DNA from: Lysobacterales bacterium
GTDB lineage: Bacteria > Pseudomonadota > Gammaproteobacteria > Xanthomonadales > SZUA-36
DNA length: 32,215 bases
Assembly: GCA_029859645.1 (NCBI GenBank)
Contig: JAOUCS010000030.1
Location: 1 to 32,215 of the forward strand
Direction: 5' to 3'
A program made the translations under genes and the position numbers. Each line of letters opens with the position of its first letter. Within the stretch, counting starts at the first letter, position 1. This document shows, piece after piece, positions 15,909-24,636 of the stretch. The notes below the pieces were generated by a model. That model was not told the origin of the DNA. It ran no database searches and saw nothing but the letters and a program-made list of their open reading frames with translations.

Positions 15909-16943
15909 TCAGGTTTTTCGACCGCCGCATGAACCGCGGATTTTCAGGAATAACGGCAGTTGTTGTGATTGAACATCTTCGCCCTTGATCATGCCGATCA
16001 GGTTTTTGACCAGGGCTTCGGCCGCCAGCCGGGTGTCCTGTTTAATCGTGGTCAGGGAAGGGCTGAAGTAGGACGCGGCGGGGAGGTCGTCGAAACCCAC
16101 CACGGAAATCTCCTGCGGCACCTTGATGCCGCTCTTGCGCAGGCACTTCAGCGCGCCGAAAGCGATCAGGTCGGTGACCGCGAACAGGGCATCGAATTCC
16201 AGGCCGCTCTCGAGCAGTTGCGCCACGGCTTCATAGCCTGCCGTTTCCTGGTTTTCGGAGAGAATCTTCAAGCTTGGGTCAATCGGCAGACCGGCTTCCT
16301 GATGTGCCTTGCAATACCCTTCATAACGCAGTTTGAATTCAGGATGTTCATCACTGGCGTCGCCCAGGAAAATGATGCGTTTGCGCCCGAGGCTGACCAG
16401 GTGCTTAGTTGCCAGCTCGCCGCCTTCCAGGTTTTGACCGCTGATCGTATGACCCTTCAGGTCAGCCGTCGACAGACCAAAGATCGTAAAACGCGCCCCC
16501 TCGTCACTCAACCGGGTGAGCTTTGCGGCCATGTGTGCATAGTTACCGTAGCCGAGCAGAATCATGCCGTCGGCGCGGTTACTGATCTGATATTCATGCA
16601 ACCAGTCGTCGCTGAGTTGCTGGAAAGAAATCAATACATCGTATTTTTCAGCGGCCGCTGTTCTCGTAATGTGACCAAGCAATGACAGGAAAAACGGATT
16701 GATCTGGGAGTCGTCGGTGGTCGGGTCCTCGTACAACAGGAGTGCAATAGTCTTGCTGTGCTGCGATCGCAATCCCGCGGCGCTGCGATCGACCCGGTAA
16801 TTCAATTCCCTGGCGATCTGCTTGATGCGTTCGCGGGTCTTGGGGTTGACCAGCGGACTGTCCCGCAATGCTCGCGAAACAGTGGCCTGAGATACCCCGG
16901 CTTTGTGGGCAATGTCAAACGATGTTGTCTTGCCGGAACCCAT
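15909..16943 (-). CDS. LacI-family transcriptional regulator of the starch locus
   Basis: A 344-residue LacI/GalR regulator. The N-terminal helix-turn-helix is FDIAHKAGVSQATVSRALRD with the hinge ELNYRVDRSAAGLRS, followed by a periplasmic-binding-protein-like effector domain (IALLLYEDPT through VVGFDDLPAASYFSPSLTTIKQD). It is divergent from the TonB-dependent receptor. Three similar CG-centred boxes lie at 15884, 17000 and 24534, upstream of the MFS gene, the receptor and the two enzyme operons, and are the natural candidates for its sites. The effector is probably a maltose-type sugar, by analogy with MalR/SusR-like regulators; whether it represses or activates cannot be read from sequence. 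The start at 16943 gives a standard N-terminus. Confidence 0.88.
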   Translation of the reverse strand: MGSGKTTSFDIAHKAGVSQATVSRALRDSPLVNPKTRERIKQIARELNYRVDRSAAGLRSQHSKTIALLLYEDPTTDDSQINPFFLSLLGHITRTAAAEKYDVLISFQQLSDDWLHEYQISNRADGMILLGYGNYAHMAAKLTRLSDEGARFTIFGLSTADLKGHTISGQNLEGGELATKHLVSLGRKRIIFLGDASDEHPEFKLRYEGYCKAHQEAGLPIDPSLKILSENQETAGYEAVAQLLESGLEFDALFAVTDLIAFGALKCLRKSGIKVPQEISVVGFDDLPAASYFSPSLTTIKQDTRLAAEALVKNLIGMIKGEDVQSQQLPLFLKIRGSCGGRKT

Positions 16944-16999
16944 GAATTCAGACCCGAGTTGGTGATGACAACATCATATCATTCGGCAATCCGCATTAT

Positions 17000-17014
17000 T
17001 GAATACGTTTGCAT
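17000..17014. promoter_or_regulatory. LacI-type operator candidate upstream of the TonB receptor
   Basis: TGAATACGTTTGCAT is repeated exactly, in the opposite orientation, at 24534-24548. The core TGnAnACGTnTnCA is a CG-centred imperfect palindrome, as in LacI-family operators. It lies between the divergent regulator and receptor genes and just upstream of a candidate -35 element for the receptor. Confidence 0.65.
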
Positions 17015-17017
17015 AAA

Positions 17018-17045
17018 TTTGCAGCGAAAAACACACACATATAGG
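17018..17045 (+). promoter_or_regulatory. Candidate sigma-70 promoter for the TonB receptor
   Basis: TTTGCA (17018-17023) and TATAGG (17040-17045) are separated by 16 bp. Both hexamers are weak matches. The position just downstream of the operator box and about 65 bp before the ATG makes it plausible. Confidence 0.3.
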
Positions 17046-17116
17046 GTGTGCCAACTATTTGCGTGGAAAACAAGCGCATTAATGGGCACAACTATCGACT
17101 CGACTCTGGAGAGAGC

Positions 17117-20011
17117 ATGAATTCCAAAAAATATTTCCGGCGCAAGGAACTGGCCGCAACCATCTCGCTGTTGCTGGCTTCGTATCCCGTATATGCCGAA
17201 GACCAGTCGCAGGACTCAACGGATCAGGCGGGTTCTGATCAAGCCGAAGAAATGGTCATGGAAGAGGTCGTCGTCACCGGCCGCTTCCGTAAAAGTCTGA
17301 TCGACGCCCTTGGCACCAAGCGGGACAATACCTCGATTGTAGAGGCGATATCCGCAGAAGACATCGGCAAGCTTCCCGACCCGAGTATTGCAGACGCCCT
17401 GGCGAGAATGCCGGGTGTGTCCGGCGAGCGCCGTAACGGCCGTGTCAGTGGTATCTCTGTTCGTGGTTTCAAGGAAGACTACGTAGGTACTACGATGAAT
17501 GGCCGCGAACTGCTTGGCATGGGTGACAACCGTGGTGTGGAATACGATCTGTATCCCGCGGAAATCGTCACCGGCATGGTCGTCTACAAGACTCCCGATG
17601 CGACCCAGATGACCCAGGGTATTGGTGGTATCGTCGACCTGCGCACGATCCGTCCGCTGGAAAGCGATCGCATCCTCGCGATTGGTGGCGTGTATGAGCA
17701 GAACGACAAGGATTCCGCGAACCCGGATTACGATGACAATGGTTATCGGCTGTCTCTGATCTGGTCCGATACATTCGCTGACGACACGGTGGGTATTTCT
17801 TTCGTAGCAGCCACCACCGATTCCCCCAGCCAGGAAGAACAATTCCGCGCCTGGGGTTATCCCCCTGTCAACGCTGACAATGCGGGTCCCGGTGTAGACC
17901 TGAACGGTGACGAAGTCATCCTCGGCGGTCACGATTCATTCGCCCGTTCGGCCAAGCTGGAACGCGACACCATTTCAGGTGTCATTCAGTGGGCCCCCAG
18001 TGATTCGGTCACGGTGACCCTTGATGGCCTGTACATCGACTTCCAGGAAGACAAGGTATTCCGTGGCCTGGAAGAGGGCCTGGCTGAGTGGGGTTCAGGT
18101 GACTACACGGTTCTCGGAGCTGAGCCCGGTTTCGTCACCGATGTGGATTTCACCGGTGGTTTCCGTTCGGTTATCCGCAACGATGCCGAGCGTAAGAAAG
18201 CCAAGTTGAAAACATACGGCCTCAACGTCGACTGGGATATCAGCGACAGCTGGAAATTGACGTTCGATGGTGCGCACAGCAAAGTAGATAAGACGATCAC
18301 CAACGTTGAAAGCTATGCCGGTGTGGGCCGCGCGGGCCTGATGAGCCAGGGTCCGGCCACCACCCGCTCCTGGACGATGACGCCGGACGGCGCCATTTTC
18401 GGTGCCAGTTCTGCAGGTTCTCCGCTGGACCTGACCGATTGGGACCTGGTTCGGCTGGCCGGACCGCAGGCCTGGGGCGGCGCGCTGGCTCCGGTCGATC
18501 GGTTTGCCGAACAGACCCTGCCTGACGGCTCCAAAATCGGTCCGCCGCAGGCACAGGACGGTTTCGTAAACCAGCCGGAGTTCGACGAAAAACTGACGAC
18601 TCTCCGCCTGGAGGCTTCGACGCTGTTTGATGGTGCTTTCATGAAGGAACTGACCTTCGGCGTTAATTATGCCGACCGCAAGAAATCAAAGGATAACGGA
18701 GGTTTCTTCCTGACTGCCCCAACCTGGCCGCTTGACGGCCCGGTCCCCGAAGAATTCCGTGAAGGTTCCACGGGCCTTGATTTCATCGGAATCGATGGCG
18801 TAGTTGCTTACGATAGCCTGGGTATGTTTTTCAATGACTTCTACACGGTGACCGATGCACAGTTGCTGGAAACCAAGCGTTTCGGTGACACCTACGAGGT
18901 CAAGGAAAAAATCACCACTGCCTACGCCAAGCTGGATTGGGACGTCGATGTCTGGCGCGGTATGTTCTACGGTAACATTGGTATTCAGTACCAGCATACG
19001 GATCAGGAATCCCAGGGCTTTGGTTCTCAGACCGGCCCGGACCTGTATGTCCAGGCAACGCCTCTGGATGACGGAGACGACTACAACGAGTGGTTGCCCA
19101 GCCTGAACATGAACTATGACTTCAACAATGGGCACCTGGTTCGCATGGCGGCGTCGAAAACCGTCAGCCGGCCACGTATGGATGACATGCGCGCCAACCA
19201 GCAGGTTTCGTTCTTCTTCAACCTGGCCAACGTAACCTCGACCGACCCGCAGCAGAGCGCCTGGAGCGGCAGCGCAGGCAACCCGAGACTGCGTCCGCTG
19301 GAAGCCACACAGTTCGACGTGGCCTGGGATTGGTACTTTGCTGAAGATGGCTTGTTCTCAGCGGCGTACTTCTACAAAGACCTGAAAAACTGGCACCGTG
19401 CCGGCTCGTTCGTGGCCGATTTCAGCGAGTTCTACATCCCCGGTTATCACCAGGTGGATGATGAGAACGGCAATCCGGTTACGCCGGCGACGTTTGACGG
19501 ACTGGTCAGCTATCGCGAGGACGGCCTGACAGGTTCCGTGAACGGCTGGGAACTGCAGACCATCTTCCCGTTCCGCATTTTCTGGGACAAGCTGGATGGA
19601 CTTGGCGTGATTGCCACGGCGACCTTCCTCGACGGCGGCCTGGATGACGGCACCGACGTACCCGGCCTGTCGGATGAGAACTACTCGTTCATCGTGTTCT
19701 ATGAAAGAGGTGGATTCGACGCTCGTATAGCCTGGACCAAGCGCAGCAAGTACTCGACTGAAGTTCGCGGCGAGAGCCTGTCGCTGGTACAAACCTTCGA
19801 CCAGGGAGCTACGCTGGTCGATGCACAGATCAGTTACGATTTCGGCGCCAATGGTCGGGCTGACTGGCTGGGCGGACTGTCCATCGCACTTCAGGGTCAG
19901 AACCTGACGGACGAGGACACCATCCAGACCAACGACGACCGTCGTCAGGTCACGCAGTATCAGAGCTTTGGCCGCAACTACCTGTTGAGTGCCATTTACA
20001 AGTTCTGGTAA
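17117..20011 (+). CDS. TonB-dependent receptor, probable maltodextrin uptake
   Basis: A 964-residue outer-membrane receptor of the large TIGR01782-like group common in Caulobacter and Xanthomonas. A signal peptide (about 1-27, ending ASYPVYA) is followed by a TonB box-like segment EEVVVTG near 49-55. The plug domain (about 60-190) contains DIGKLPDPSIADALARMPGV and ISVRGF. The rest is a 22-strand barrel ending in FGRNYLLSAIYKFW, with a C-terminal aromatic residue. The ATG at 17117 is preferred over an in-frame upstream ATG at 17048 because it has a GGAGAGAG ribosome site and directly starts the signal peptide. The likely ligand is maltodextrin or cyclodextrin, from the neighbouring enzymes. 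It is followed by a strong terminator and is probably controlled by the divergent LacI-type gene. Confidence 0.92.
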   Translation: MNSKKYFRRKELAATISLLLASYPVYAEDQSQDSTDQAGSDQAEEMVMEEVVVTGRFRKSLIDALGTKRDNTSIVEAISAEDIGKLPDPSIADALARMPGVSGERRNGRVSGISVRGFKEDYVGTTMNGRELLGMGDNRGVEYDLYPAEIVTGMVVYKTPDATQMTQGIGGIVDLRTIRPLESDRILAIGGVYEQNDKDSANPDYDDNGYRLSLIWSDTFADDTVGISFVAATTDSPSQEEQFRAWGYPPVNADNAGPGVDLNGDEVILGGHDSFARSAKLERDTISGVIQWAPSDSVTVTLDGLYIDFQEDKVFRGLEEGLAEWGSGDYTVLGAEPGFVTDVDFTGGFRSVIRNDAERKKAKLKTYGLNVDWDISDSWKLTFDGAHSKVDKTITNVESYAGVGRAGLMSQGPATTRSWTMTPDGAIFGASSAGSPLDLTDWDLVRLAGPQAWGGALAPVDRFAEQTLPDGSKIGPPQAQDGFVNQPEFDEKLTTLRLEASTLFDGAFMKELTFGVNYADRKKSKDNGGFFLTAPTWPLDGPVPEEFREGSTGLDFIGIDGVVAYDSLGMFFNDFYTVTDAQLLETKRFGDTYEVKEKITTAYAKLDWDVDVWRGMFYGNIGIQYQHTDQESQGFGSQTGPDLYVQATPLDDGDDYNEWLPSLNMNYDFNNGHLVRMAASKTVSRPRMDDMRANQQVSFFFNLANVTSTDPQQSAWSGSAGNPRLRPLEATQFDVAWDWYFAEDGLFSAAYFYKDLKNWHRAGSFVADFSEFYIPGYHQVDDENGNPVTPATFDGLVSYREDGLTGSVNGWELQTIFPFRIFWDKLDGLGVIATATFLDGGLDDGTDVPGLSDENYSFIVFYERGGFDARIAWTKRSKYSTEVRGESLSLVQTFDQGATLVDAQISYDFGANGRADWLGGLSIALQGQNLTDEDTIQTNDDRRQVTQYQSFGRNYLLSAIYKFW

Positions 20012-20031
20012 CAGTTACTGGTTAGACGAAG

Positions 20032-20066
20032 AAACCCTGCTAGAGTATCTGGCAGGGTTTTTTTTT
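20032..20066 (+). terminator. Rho-independent terminator after the TonB receptor
   Basis: AAACCCTGC (20032-20040) pairs with GCAGGGTTT (20052-20060) across an 11-nt loop, and the T-run continues to 20066. This partly separates the receptor transcript from the halogenase gene 14 bp further on, allowing different expression levels. Confidence 0.9.
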
Positions 20067-20080
20067 GGCAGCAGGGTCCC

Positions 20081-21574
20081 ATGAAAGAAAAAATCAGGAA
20101 AGTGGTCGTGGTTGGCGGCGGAACCGCCGGCTGGATGTCAGCAGCGTTGCTGAAACGGGTGCTGGGTGAACAGGTAGCTATCGAATTGGTCGAGTCCGAG
20201 CAAATCGGCATCGTCGGTGTGGGGGAAGCCACCATCCCGCCGATTCAGCATGTCAATGCCGTGTTGGGCCTGAATGAAGCGGAGTTTCTGCGGGAAACGA
20301 AATCAACGATCAAGCTGGCCATTCGTTTTGAGAACTGGCGCAAGCAGGGGGACAGCTATTACCACACTTTCGGCGCCCCAGGAAAAAGCCAGGCGTTCTG
20401 CCATTTCCATCATTTCTGGACACGTGCGCAACAGGCGGGGGACAGCTCGAGCCTGTGGGACTACGACTTGAACTACCTGTGCGCTGAGGCCGGCAAGTTC
20501 GCCAAGCTGAAGGTCGACGATCCGATGTGGGAACTGCACTATGCCTACCACTTCGACGCCTCCCTGTACGGCGCATTCCTGCGGAAATACAGCGAGCAGC
20601 GTGGTGTAAAGCGCACTGAAGGCCTGGTGGAACAGGTCAATATCCACCCCGAAAGCGGCCATGTCGAATCGCTGGTGCTGAAAAGCGGCAAAGTGATCGA
20701 GGGGGACTTTTTTGTCGATTGTTCAGGTATTCGGGGTTTGCTGATTCATAAAAAGCTCGGGACCGGCTACGAAGACTGGGGGCACTGGCTGCCCTGTGAC
20801 CGCGCCATGGCTGTACCCTCGGAGCGATTCGAGGAAACTTTGCCCTATACCCGGTCGATCGCCCATTCAGCCGGCTGGCAGTGGCGCATTCCGCTGCAAC
20901 ACCGCAACGGTAACGGCCTGGTCTACAGCAGTAATCACTACAGCGATGAACAGGCGGCGGATATCCTGTTGAACAACCTGGAATCAAAGGCCCTGACCGA
21001 TCCAAAAATCATCCCCTTCCGTACCGGCCGCACCCGCAAACAATGGAACCGGAATGTCGTAGCCGTCGGTTTATCGAGTGGCTTCCTGGAGCCGCTGGAA
21101 TCCACCAGTATCTACCTGATCCAGTCGGCTATCGTCCGCCTGATTCACCTGTTCCCTCACGCCGGCGTCAGTTCAGACCTGGTTGACGAGTACAACCGCC
21201 AGTCTCAGCGCGAGTACGAGCTGATCCGCGACTTCATTATCCTGCACTACTACCTGAATGAACGTGACGACAGCCAGTTCTGGCGGGATGCCCGTAACAT
21301 GGACGTGCCCGATCGCCTGACCGAGAAAATCGGCCTGTTCCGATCCAATGGCGGCCTGGTGCAGGACCAGTTGGACATCTTCCTGGAGCCTTCCTGGTTG
21401 CAGGTGATGCTGGGACAGGGTGTGATACCGCAAGATTATCACCCGATCGCTGACAGCCTCACGAATGCCCAATTGAAAGAAAAACTGGCCAATACAAAGA
21501 AACTGAAAATGGAGCCCTTACCCAAGATCCCGAGCCACGACCAGTTTCTGGAAATGTTCTGTAAAGCCGGGTGA
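20081..21574 (+). CDS. Flavin-dependent halogenase (tryptophan-halogenase family)
   Basis: A 497-residue cytoplasmic FAD-binding halogenase. GGGTAG at 12-17 is the dinucleotide motif. Lys78 in STIKLAIRFENW aligns with the catalytic Lys of PrnA/RebH. GWQWRIP at 265-271 is the diagnostic WxWxIP motif. Glu340 in FLEPLEST corresponds to the second catalytic residue. All key residues are intact, so activity is expected. The enzyme would use FADH2, oxygen and halide to make HOX and halogenate an electron-rich aromatic. Relatives encoded beside TonB-dependent receptors in Xanthomonas, Caulobacter and Brevundimonas (BrvH-type) have no known natural substrate. It is shorter than PrnA (538 residues). 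No flavin reductase gene is adjacent. It overlaps the downstream CotH-like gene by 4 bp (GTGA), which implies coupled translation. Confidence 0.9.
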   Translation: MKEKIRKVVVVGGGTAGWMSAALLKRVLGEQVAIELVESEQIGIVGVGEATIPPIQHVNAVLGLNEAEFLRETKSTIKLAIRFENWRKQGDSYYHTFGAPGKSQAFCHFHHFWTRAQQAGDSSSLWDYDLNYLCAEAGKFAKLKVDDPMWELHYAYHFDASLYGAFLRKYSEQRGVKRTEGLVEQVNIHPESGHVESLVLKSGKVIEGDFFVDCSGIRGLLIHKKLGTGYEDWGHWLPCDRAMAVPSERFEETLPYTRSIAHSAGWQWRIPLQHRNGNGLVYSSNHYSDEQAADILLNNLESKALTDPKIIPFRTGRTRKQWNRNVVAVGLSSGFLEPLESTSIYLIQSAIVRLIHLFPHAGVSSDLVDEYNRQSQREYELIRDFIILHYYLNERDDSQFWRDARNMDVPDRLTEKIGLFRSNGGLVQDQLDIFLEPSWLQVMLGQGVIPQDYHPIADSLTNAQLKEKLANTKKLKMEPLPKIPSHDQFLEMFCKAG

Positions 21575-22617
21575 ACGCGCAAGGCCGCATTCCGGGCTTG
21601 ATGCCGGTATGCGGACTTTGCCTGCTGCTGTCGTTTCTTGGCGCCGTCGGGGCCGAAGCATCACCCGCTTTCGATGATGACGCTGTGCTTGAAGTCACCC
21701 TGAGCGGACCGCTCGGTTCACTGCTCAAAAACGCACAAAAGAAAGAATACCTGCCGTTTACGATCAGTACCGGTGGCGAACCGCAGCCAGTGGCAATCCG
21801 CAGCAGAGGCCACAGTCGTCTGCGGGTCTGCAAGTTCCCTCCGTTGCGCCTGAAGTTGCCGGAAGATCACGCATCGCACGATGTCTTTGCCGGGCTGAAC
21901 AGAGTCAAGATGGTAACCCATTGCCGGAATACAAAGCGGGGTGAACAGGACCTGCTCAAGGAATACGCGGCATACCGGGTTTTCAATGCCGTTACCGAAT
22001 TCAGTTACCGGGTACGCTTATTGCAAATCCATTATATGGACAGCGATGGCGTGTTCTCGGATGCAGGCGAAACCTACTATGGATTTCTGATCGAGCCGAA
22101 AGAGGATTTCGCCGCTCGAACTGGAATGCAGCCGGTTGCGCGCGAGGGTTTTCCGTTGAATCGTCATGACCGCCGGAGCGCGGCCCTGATGTATGTCACG
22201 CAGTACCTGCTAGGCAACACGGACTGGATGTTACTGATGGCCGACTATGATGAAGAGTGTTGTCACAACTTGGACCTTTTCGAACTCGATTCTCAGATCA
22301 TGACAGTAGCCTATGACTTTGACCTGGCAGGGCTGGTGAATGCCAGTTATGCCCGTCCGGACCCGAAACTCCGGATCAGGCGAGTCACCCAGAGGCTGTA
22401 TCGTGGTTTGTGCACTGATCGCAGCTACCTGGAGGAGGCGGTCGAAACCGTCATTTCCAGGCAGGAAGAAATCCTGGAAATGGTCCAGGACGTGCCCGGC
22501 CTGGAGCCAGGCAACCGGGAGCGCGCGATTACTTACCTGGGTAAATTTTTCGAGGCGGCGGAAAACCGGCAGCGGCTTCTGGACCTGTTCGAGAGGCGGT
22601 GTCTGGATGGCTACTGA
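21571..22617 (+). CDS. Exported protein resembling CotH-type atypical kinases
   Basis: A 348-residue protein starting at a GTG that overlaps the halogenase stop; an ATG at 21601 would give a similar product. The N-terminus is a signal peptide (about 11-30). The body resembles the CotH kinase fold: IRSRGHSR at 76-83 (compare the RGxS motif of CotH), a basic FPPLRLKL strand, then GLNRVKMVTHC, KEYAAYRVFN, and YGFLIEP, in CotH order. LLGNTDWMLL (Asp218) with HNLDLFEL (Asn233) would supply the catalytic-loop residues. VAYDFDLAG (Asp249, Asp251) would be the metal-binding site, matching the PWDFD motif. The identity is a pattern-based inference and similarity is distant. If right, it is a periplasmic protein kinase or pseudokinase. 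An alternative is an unrelated hypothetical exported protein. Confidence 0.6.
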   Translation: MNAQGRIPGLMPVCGLCLLLSFLGAVGAEASPAFDDDAVLEVTLSGPLGSLLKNAQKKEYLPFTISTGGEPQPVAIRSRGHSRLRVCKFPPLRLKLPEDHASHDVFAGLNRVKMVTHCRNTKRGEQDLLKEYAAYRVFNAVTEFSYRVRLLQIHYMDSDGVFSDAGETYYGFLIEPKEDFAARTGMQPVAREGFPLNRHDRRSAALMYVTQYLLGNTDWMLLMADYDEECCHNLDLFELDSQIMTVAYDFDLAGLVNASYARPDPKLRIRRVTQRLYRGLCTDRSYLEEAVETVISRQEEILEMVQDVPGLEPGNRERAITYLGKFFEAAENRQRLLDLFERRCLDGY

Positions 22618-22634
22618 TCCCGGGGGGGTTGCGT

Positions 22635-24494
22635 TCAGTCCAGTTCCAGTATTTTGACCGAGCGGGCAGGTACAGTCATCATGTCGCTCAGGGGCGACAC
22701 TTCACCCGAAACGACGTCGGTGGCTTCCTGAAAACCCTGAAGCCTTTCAGCGAAGCGATTCAATTTCAGTTCAACCGTTTCGTGGTTCTTGTTGAGGACG
22801 ACCATGACACTGTCGTTTGCGTTGTGGCGGAAATACACATAAGTTCCGTTTTCAGGCTTGAAGTGGGTTAGGTCGCCTGAATGGATCACATTTTTGTCGA
22901 GCCGCCAGTTCAGCAGCTTCTTCAGGAAGGCCTGGGCTTCGAGTTGCCTGGCGGTCAAGCCTCTGCCGGTAAAAGCATTTCGCTGATCGCCTTTCCAGCC
23001 ACCGGGGAAATCACTGCGAATGATGCCGTGGTCCTCGGAATCGCGGTTGTGCATCAGCACTTCGGTTCCATAAAACAGGTGCGGCACACCGCGCATTGTA
23101 AGCGTGTAGGCCATGGCCATCCGGAACAGGTCATAGTCCTCACCCAGCTGGGTATAAATCCGGGTGAAGTCGTGATTGTCCGGAAAGATCACCAGGGCGC
23201 CAGGGTCCGGGTACAGAAAATCATTGGCCAGCGCACGGTACAGGTAAAGCAGGCCACCCGGCCGCAAGTCTTCCATTGTGCTGCCTTCTTCGGTCACCAG
23301 GCCCCAGCGCAGGGCGCTCTGCAGGGGAAAATCCATCAGGCTGGGGAGATAGGAAACATAGCCATCCCGGTTATGTTTGCCGGCCTGCCAGTAAGCAACG
23401 GCTGCCGGGTTGTTGGTCCACTCCTCGCCGACGATGTTGAAGTGCGGATACTCCTCCATCAGTCGTCGGCTCCATTCAGTCATGAAATGCTTGTCCGGAT
23501 AGGGGTAAGTATCCATGCGGATTCCCGCCAGCCCCAGGTATTCGACCCACCACAGGGCGTTCTGGGTGAGGTAATCCGCCAACAGCGGATTGCGCTGATT
23601 CAGGTCGGGCATTGAATAGGTAAACCAGCCGTCTGAATACAGGCGGCTGTCGTATTCCGAGACGTAAGGGTCCTGCTCGGTAATGTGTTCGTGCGAGGTG
23701 ATTTGAGGCGCGCCCTGGAAATTAAGCCAGTCATCGGTGGGCAGATCGTTCATCCACCAGTGCCCGCTGCCGATATGGTTGACGATCATGTCCATGATCA
23801 CCCTGATACCCTTGCTGCGTGCCGTCGCTACCAAATCTCGATACTGTTCATTGCTGCCGAATCGCGGGTCGACACGATAGAAATCCGTGCTCGAATAACC
23901 GTGGTAGGAATACTCGGGCATGCGGTTTTCGACCACCGGATTCAGCCACAGCGCGGTAAAGCCCATCTCGGATAAATAGTCCAGGTGATCGCTAATGCCC
24001 TGCAGGTCTCCACCATGGCGGCCGCCGGGCATATTCCGGTCAGCGGCATCCCCCATGCCTTCAATGGAGTCATTGCCGGGATTTCCGTTGGCGAAACGGT
24101 CAGGGGTCACCAGGTAGATTGCGTCCGCTGCCGAGAAACCCCTGGTGTACTCAGGATCCGGGTTTTTGTTCTTCAGCACATAGGGATGCGTGATGGCTTC
24201 CGTGCCATCGGTAAATACAAGATTGAATTCGCCGGGGGGAGTATCGGCACTGATTTCGAGGTAGACGAAAAGATAGTTGGGGCTTTTCACCCTTTCCACG
24301 CGGGAAATCGAAACCCCGGGATGGTCTACCTGAGGCGTGTACCGGAAAATGTCTTCGCCATGCACCATGAGTTGCAAGGTGTTCCGTTTGAAACCGATCC
24401 ACCAGGAAGGGGGTTCTACCCGGGGAATTACCGGCGTTTCCGCCCAGCAGGTCAGTGGCAGTAACAACCAGAAAACAAGGAATAAGCGCTTCAT
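22635..24494 (-). CDS. Exported GH13 cyclomaltodextrinase/neopullulanase-like enzyme
   Basis: A 619-residue glycoside hydrolase. The start at 24494 is chosen over an in-frame ATG at 24539 because MKRLFLVFWLLLPLTCWA is a complete signal peptide and the upstream ATG lies inside the operator box. Residues about 20-105 form a beta-sandwich N-domain like that of cyclomaltodextrinases. The GH13 barrel follows, with YLVTPDRFANG, DMIVNHIG, nucleophile Asp328 (GIRMDTY), acid/base Glu357 (IVGEEW) and Asp442 (PDNHD). The last ~85 residues form a small C-terminal beta-domain. It should act in the periplasm on cyclodextrins, pullulan or maltodextrins, like SusA. It is divergent from the GH97 operon, and the shared 142-bp spacer holds the operator box. 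Confidence 0.88.
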   Translation of the reverse strand: MKRLFLVFWLLLPLTCWAETPVIPRVEPPSWWIGFKRNTLQLMVHGEDIFRYTPQVDHPGVSISRVERVKSPNYLFVYLEISADTPPGEFNLVFTDGTEAITHPYVLKNKNPDPEYTRGFSAADAIYLVTPDRFANGNPGNDSIEGMGDAADRNMPGGRHGGDLQGISDHLDYLSEMGFTALWLNPVVENRMPEYSYHGYSSTDFYRVDPRFGSNEQYRDLVATARSKGIRVIMDMIVNHIGSGHWWMNDLPTDDWLNFQGAPQITSHEHITEQDPYVSEYDSRLYSDGWFTYSMPDLNQRNPLLADYLTQNALWWVEYLGLAGIRMDTYPYPDKHFMTEWSRRLMEEYPHFNIVGEEWTNNPAAVAYWQAGKHNRDGYVSYLPSLMDFPLQSALRWGLVTEEGSTMEDLRPGGLLYLYRALANDFLYPDPGALVIFPDNHDFTRIYTQLGEDYDLFRMAMAYTLTMRGVPHLFYGTEVLMHNRDSEDHGIIRSDFPGGWKGDQRNAFTGRGLTARQLEAQAFLKKLLNWRLDKNVIHSGDLTHFKPENGTYVYFRHNANDSVMVVLNKNHETVELKLNRFAERLQGFQEATDVVSGEVSPLSDMMTVPARSVKILELD

Positions 24495-24533
24495 GGCTGG
24501 AATTCTATGCAATCGCGCAAGTAACCGATACCC

Positions 24534-24548
24534 ATGCAAACGTATTCA
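24534..24548. promoter_or_regulatory. LacI-type operator candidate between divergent enzyme operons
   Basis: ATGCAAACGTATTCA is the exact inverse complement of the 15-mer at 17000-17014. It lies 40 bp before the GH13 start (minus strand) and 89 bp before the GH97 start (plus strand), suited to control both. Confidence 0.65.
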
Positions 24549-24636
24549 CAGTCTTCAATGTGGTAACTCAGGCCCGGCTGGATTAGTTTCTCTATCCTTG
24601 TGTGCTATGTATGGGCACTCCTTGAATTCAGGAACT

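Noticed and set aside
17048-17116. Earlier in-frame start for the TonB receptor
   Set aside because: It adds 23 residues with no signal-peptide character; the ATG at 17117 has a strong ribosome site and starts the signal peptide.
20008-20018. GTAAC-A-GTTAC palindrome at the receptor stop
   Set aside because: Only 5-bp arms overlapping the stop codon; probably chance.
24621-24632. TTGAATTCAGG-like extra operator before GH97
   Set aside because: It lacks the central ACG shared by the three accepted boxes.
24337-24636. 100-residue N-terminal extension of the GH97 protein
   Set aside because: It runs antisense through the GH13 signal-peptide region and the operator; the ATG at 24637 with AGGA gives a proper signal peptide.
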